This document shows positions 5,421 through 5,928 of a stretch of 5,928 nt of DNA, piece after piece. The position numbers were made by a program, and so were the translations under genes. Numbering within the stretch: the stretch's first letter is position 1; each line of letters starts with the position of its first letter. Under the pieces are notes generated by a model. The model was not told where the DNA came from, made no database searches, and worked only from the letters and a program-made list of their open reading frames with translations. The DNA comes from Verrucomicrobiota bacterium (GTDB lineage: Bacteria > Verrucomicrobiota > Verrucomicrobiia > Verrucomicrobiales > DEV007). The stretch covers positions 1 through 5,928 of the forward strand of contig JAHDIL010000126.1 of the NCBI GenBank assembly GCA_020630835.1. Direction: 5' to 3'.

Positions 5421-5928
5421 GTCGTAATGGAAATCTGACTAACCTGTGGCGAGAGAATACTTGTATCCCAATCTTTCCACACAGGCTCAAGGCCTATGGA
5501 TTGAAGGTGCTGAGCAATCTCAACAGGGGATCGGTCATCAGATATAGAGAACTGCCCTGTCGCAGAAGTGGAGCACGACTGCGAGCAATCGCGGATGGCT
5601 TCCGTCTCATCGGAAAGCTCAACCCTGCGCCCCCGCACCGTCAAGTGCACATCATCGGCAGCCTGCCCGGTATACCCGCCTGGCTCAGTCTGGCTGCCGG
5701 CGCTGATCATGGTTGGTGCCAGCGGAAAGAGAGCGTTGCGTAGAGGTTCTGGCTCGCGGGTGCTGAGGATGATCCCCACTTGTGGGAAACAGATCCGAAA
5801 GGCACAAAGCGCCTGCACAAACTCGGCATCGGTCATGGTGTGCTCCTGCGCGAAATCCCCAGCAGCATCGCGCAACCGAGGCAGGGCAATGCTAAAGCTA
5901 GCCTTCCAGCAAGTGCGGTAGAGATATT
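5417..5928 (-). CDS. thiH: 2-iminoacetate synthase ThiH, C-terminal part (partial)
   Basis: The frame is open from the right edge to a TGA at 5417-5419, giving 169 residues; the start and the radical-SAM CxxxCxxC cluster lie outside the window. ThiH is a radical-SAM enzyme that cleaves tyrosine to dehydroglycine (2-iminoacetate) and p-cresol for thiazole synthesis. Family marks seen here, counted from the first full codon: F-S-I-A-L-P-R-L-R at 11-19, G-I-I-L-S-T-R-E at 51-58, M-I-S-A-G-S-Q-T-E-P-G-G-Y at 73-85, and G-Q-F-S-I-S-D-D-R-S-P at 124-134, followed by the near-invariant P-V-W-K-D-W-D at 148-154. Between G-G-Y and Q-F there are about 30 more residues than in E. coli ThiH as I recall it (positions 5561-5662). 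The frame contains a TTG at 5875, but homology continues upstream of it, so it is not the start. The gene overlaps thiS by four bases. Confidence 0.93.
   Translation of the reverse strand, partial: YLYRTCWKASFSIALPRLRDAAGDFAQEHTMTDAEFVQALCAFRICFPQVGIILSTREPEPLRNALFPLAPTMISAGSQTEPGGYTGQAADDVHLTVRGRRVELSDETEAIRDCSQSCSTSATGQFSISDDRSPVEIAQHLQSIGLEPVWKDWDTSILSPQVSQISITT

Noticed and set aside
5193..5438. An 81-codon plus-strand frame starting with GTG
   Set aside because: It is the antisense shadow of thiS, whose ubiquitin-like pattern and Gly-Gly end are unmistakable.
5873..5875. TTG as the start of a short 152-residue protein
   Set aside because: ThiH-like sequence (S-F-S-I-A-L-P-R-L) continues in frame upstream to the window edge, so this is an internal Leu codon.
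5501..5921. Two plus-strand open frames of 80 and 117 codons
   Set aside because: Both are antisense to the ThiH C-terminal motifs and have no recognisable domain pattern.

Overview
The window is an ordinary-looking bacterial chromosomal segment of moderately high GC content with five protein genes. Nothing in it indicates phage, insertion sequence, CRISPR or RNA genes. None of the four complete or left-edge genes has a clear Shine-Dalgarno sequence before its start. Together with the family mix (secreted PqqL-type M16 peptidase, OB-fold/YhaM-like nuclease, ThiH/ThiS), this loosely suggests a Gram-negative bacterium, possibly of the Verrucomicrobiota or a related phylum. That placement is an impression, not a demonstrated assignment.

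Layout. Positions 1-356 (minus) hold the N-terminal part of an OB-fold protein resembling YhaM-type 3'-5' exoribonucleases, running off the left edge. A 113-base divergent spacer (357-469) contains a perfect 10-base palindrome. Three plus-strand genes follow with spacers of 20 and 27 bases, probably one transcription unit: a large exported M16 zinc peptidase (470-3334), a small HipA-like kinase-fold protein (3355-4158), and a DUF3037 protein (4186-5103). A 113-base convergent spacer (5104-5216) separates them from a minus-strand thiamine-biosynthesis pair: the C-terminal part of thiH (5417-5928, running off the right edge) and a complete thiS (5217-5420), joined by a 4-base ATGA overlap.

The part most worth attention is the HipA-like/DUF3037 pair. 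The kinase-fold protein keeps the candidate ATP-binding Lys and the DFG-type Asp. Its catalytic loop, however, reads N-G-S-R where relatives are expected to have N-x-D-R, and the following metal-binding Asn positions are also changed, so it may be a pseudokinase or use a displaced Asp. It has no HipA N-terminal domain, and its partner has an uncharacterised C-terminal region of about 185 residues. A second point is a roughly 30-residue insertion near the C-terminus of ThiH whose hydrophobic pattern resembles the first beta-hairpin of ThiS, the protein encoded immediately downstream.
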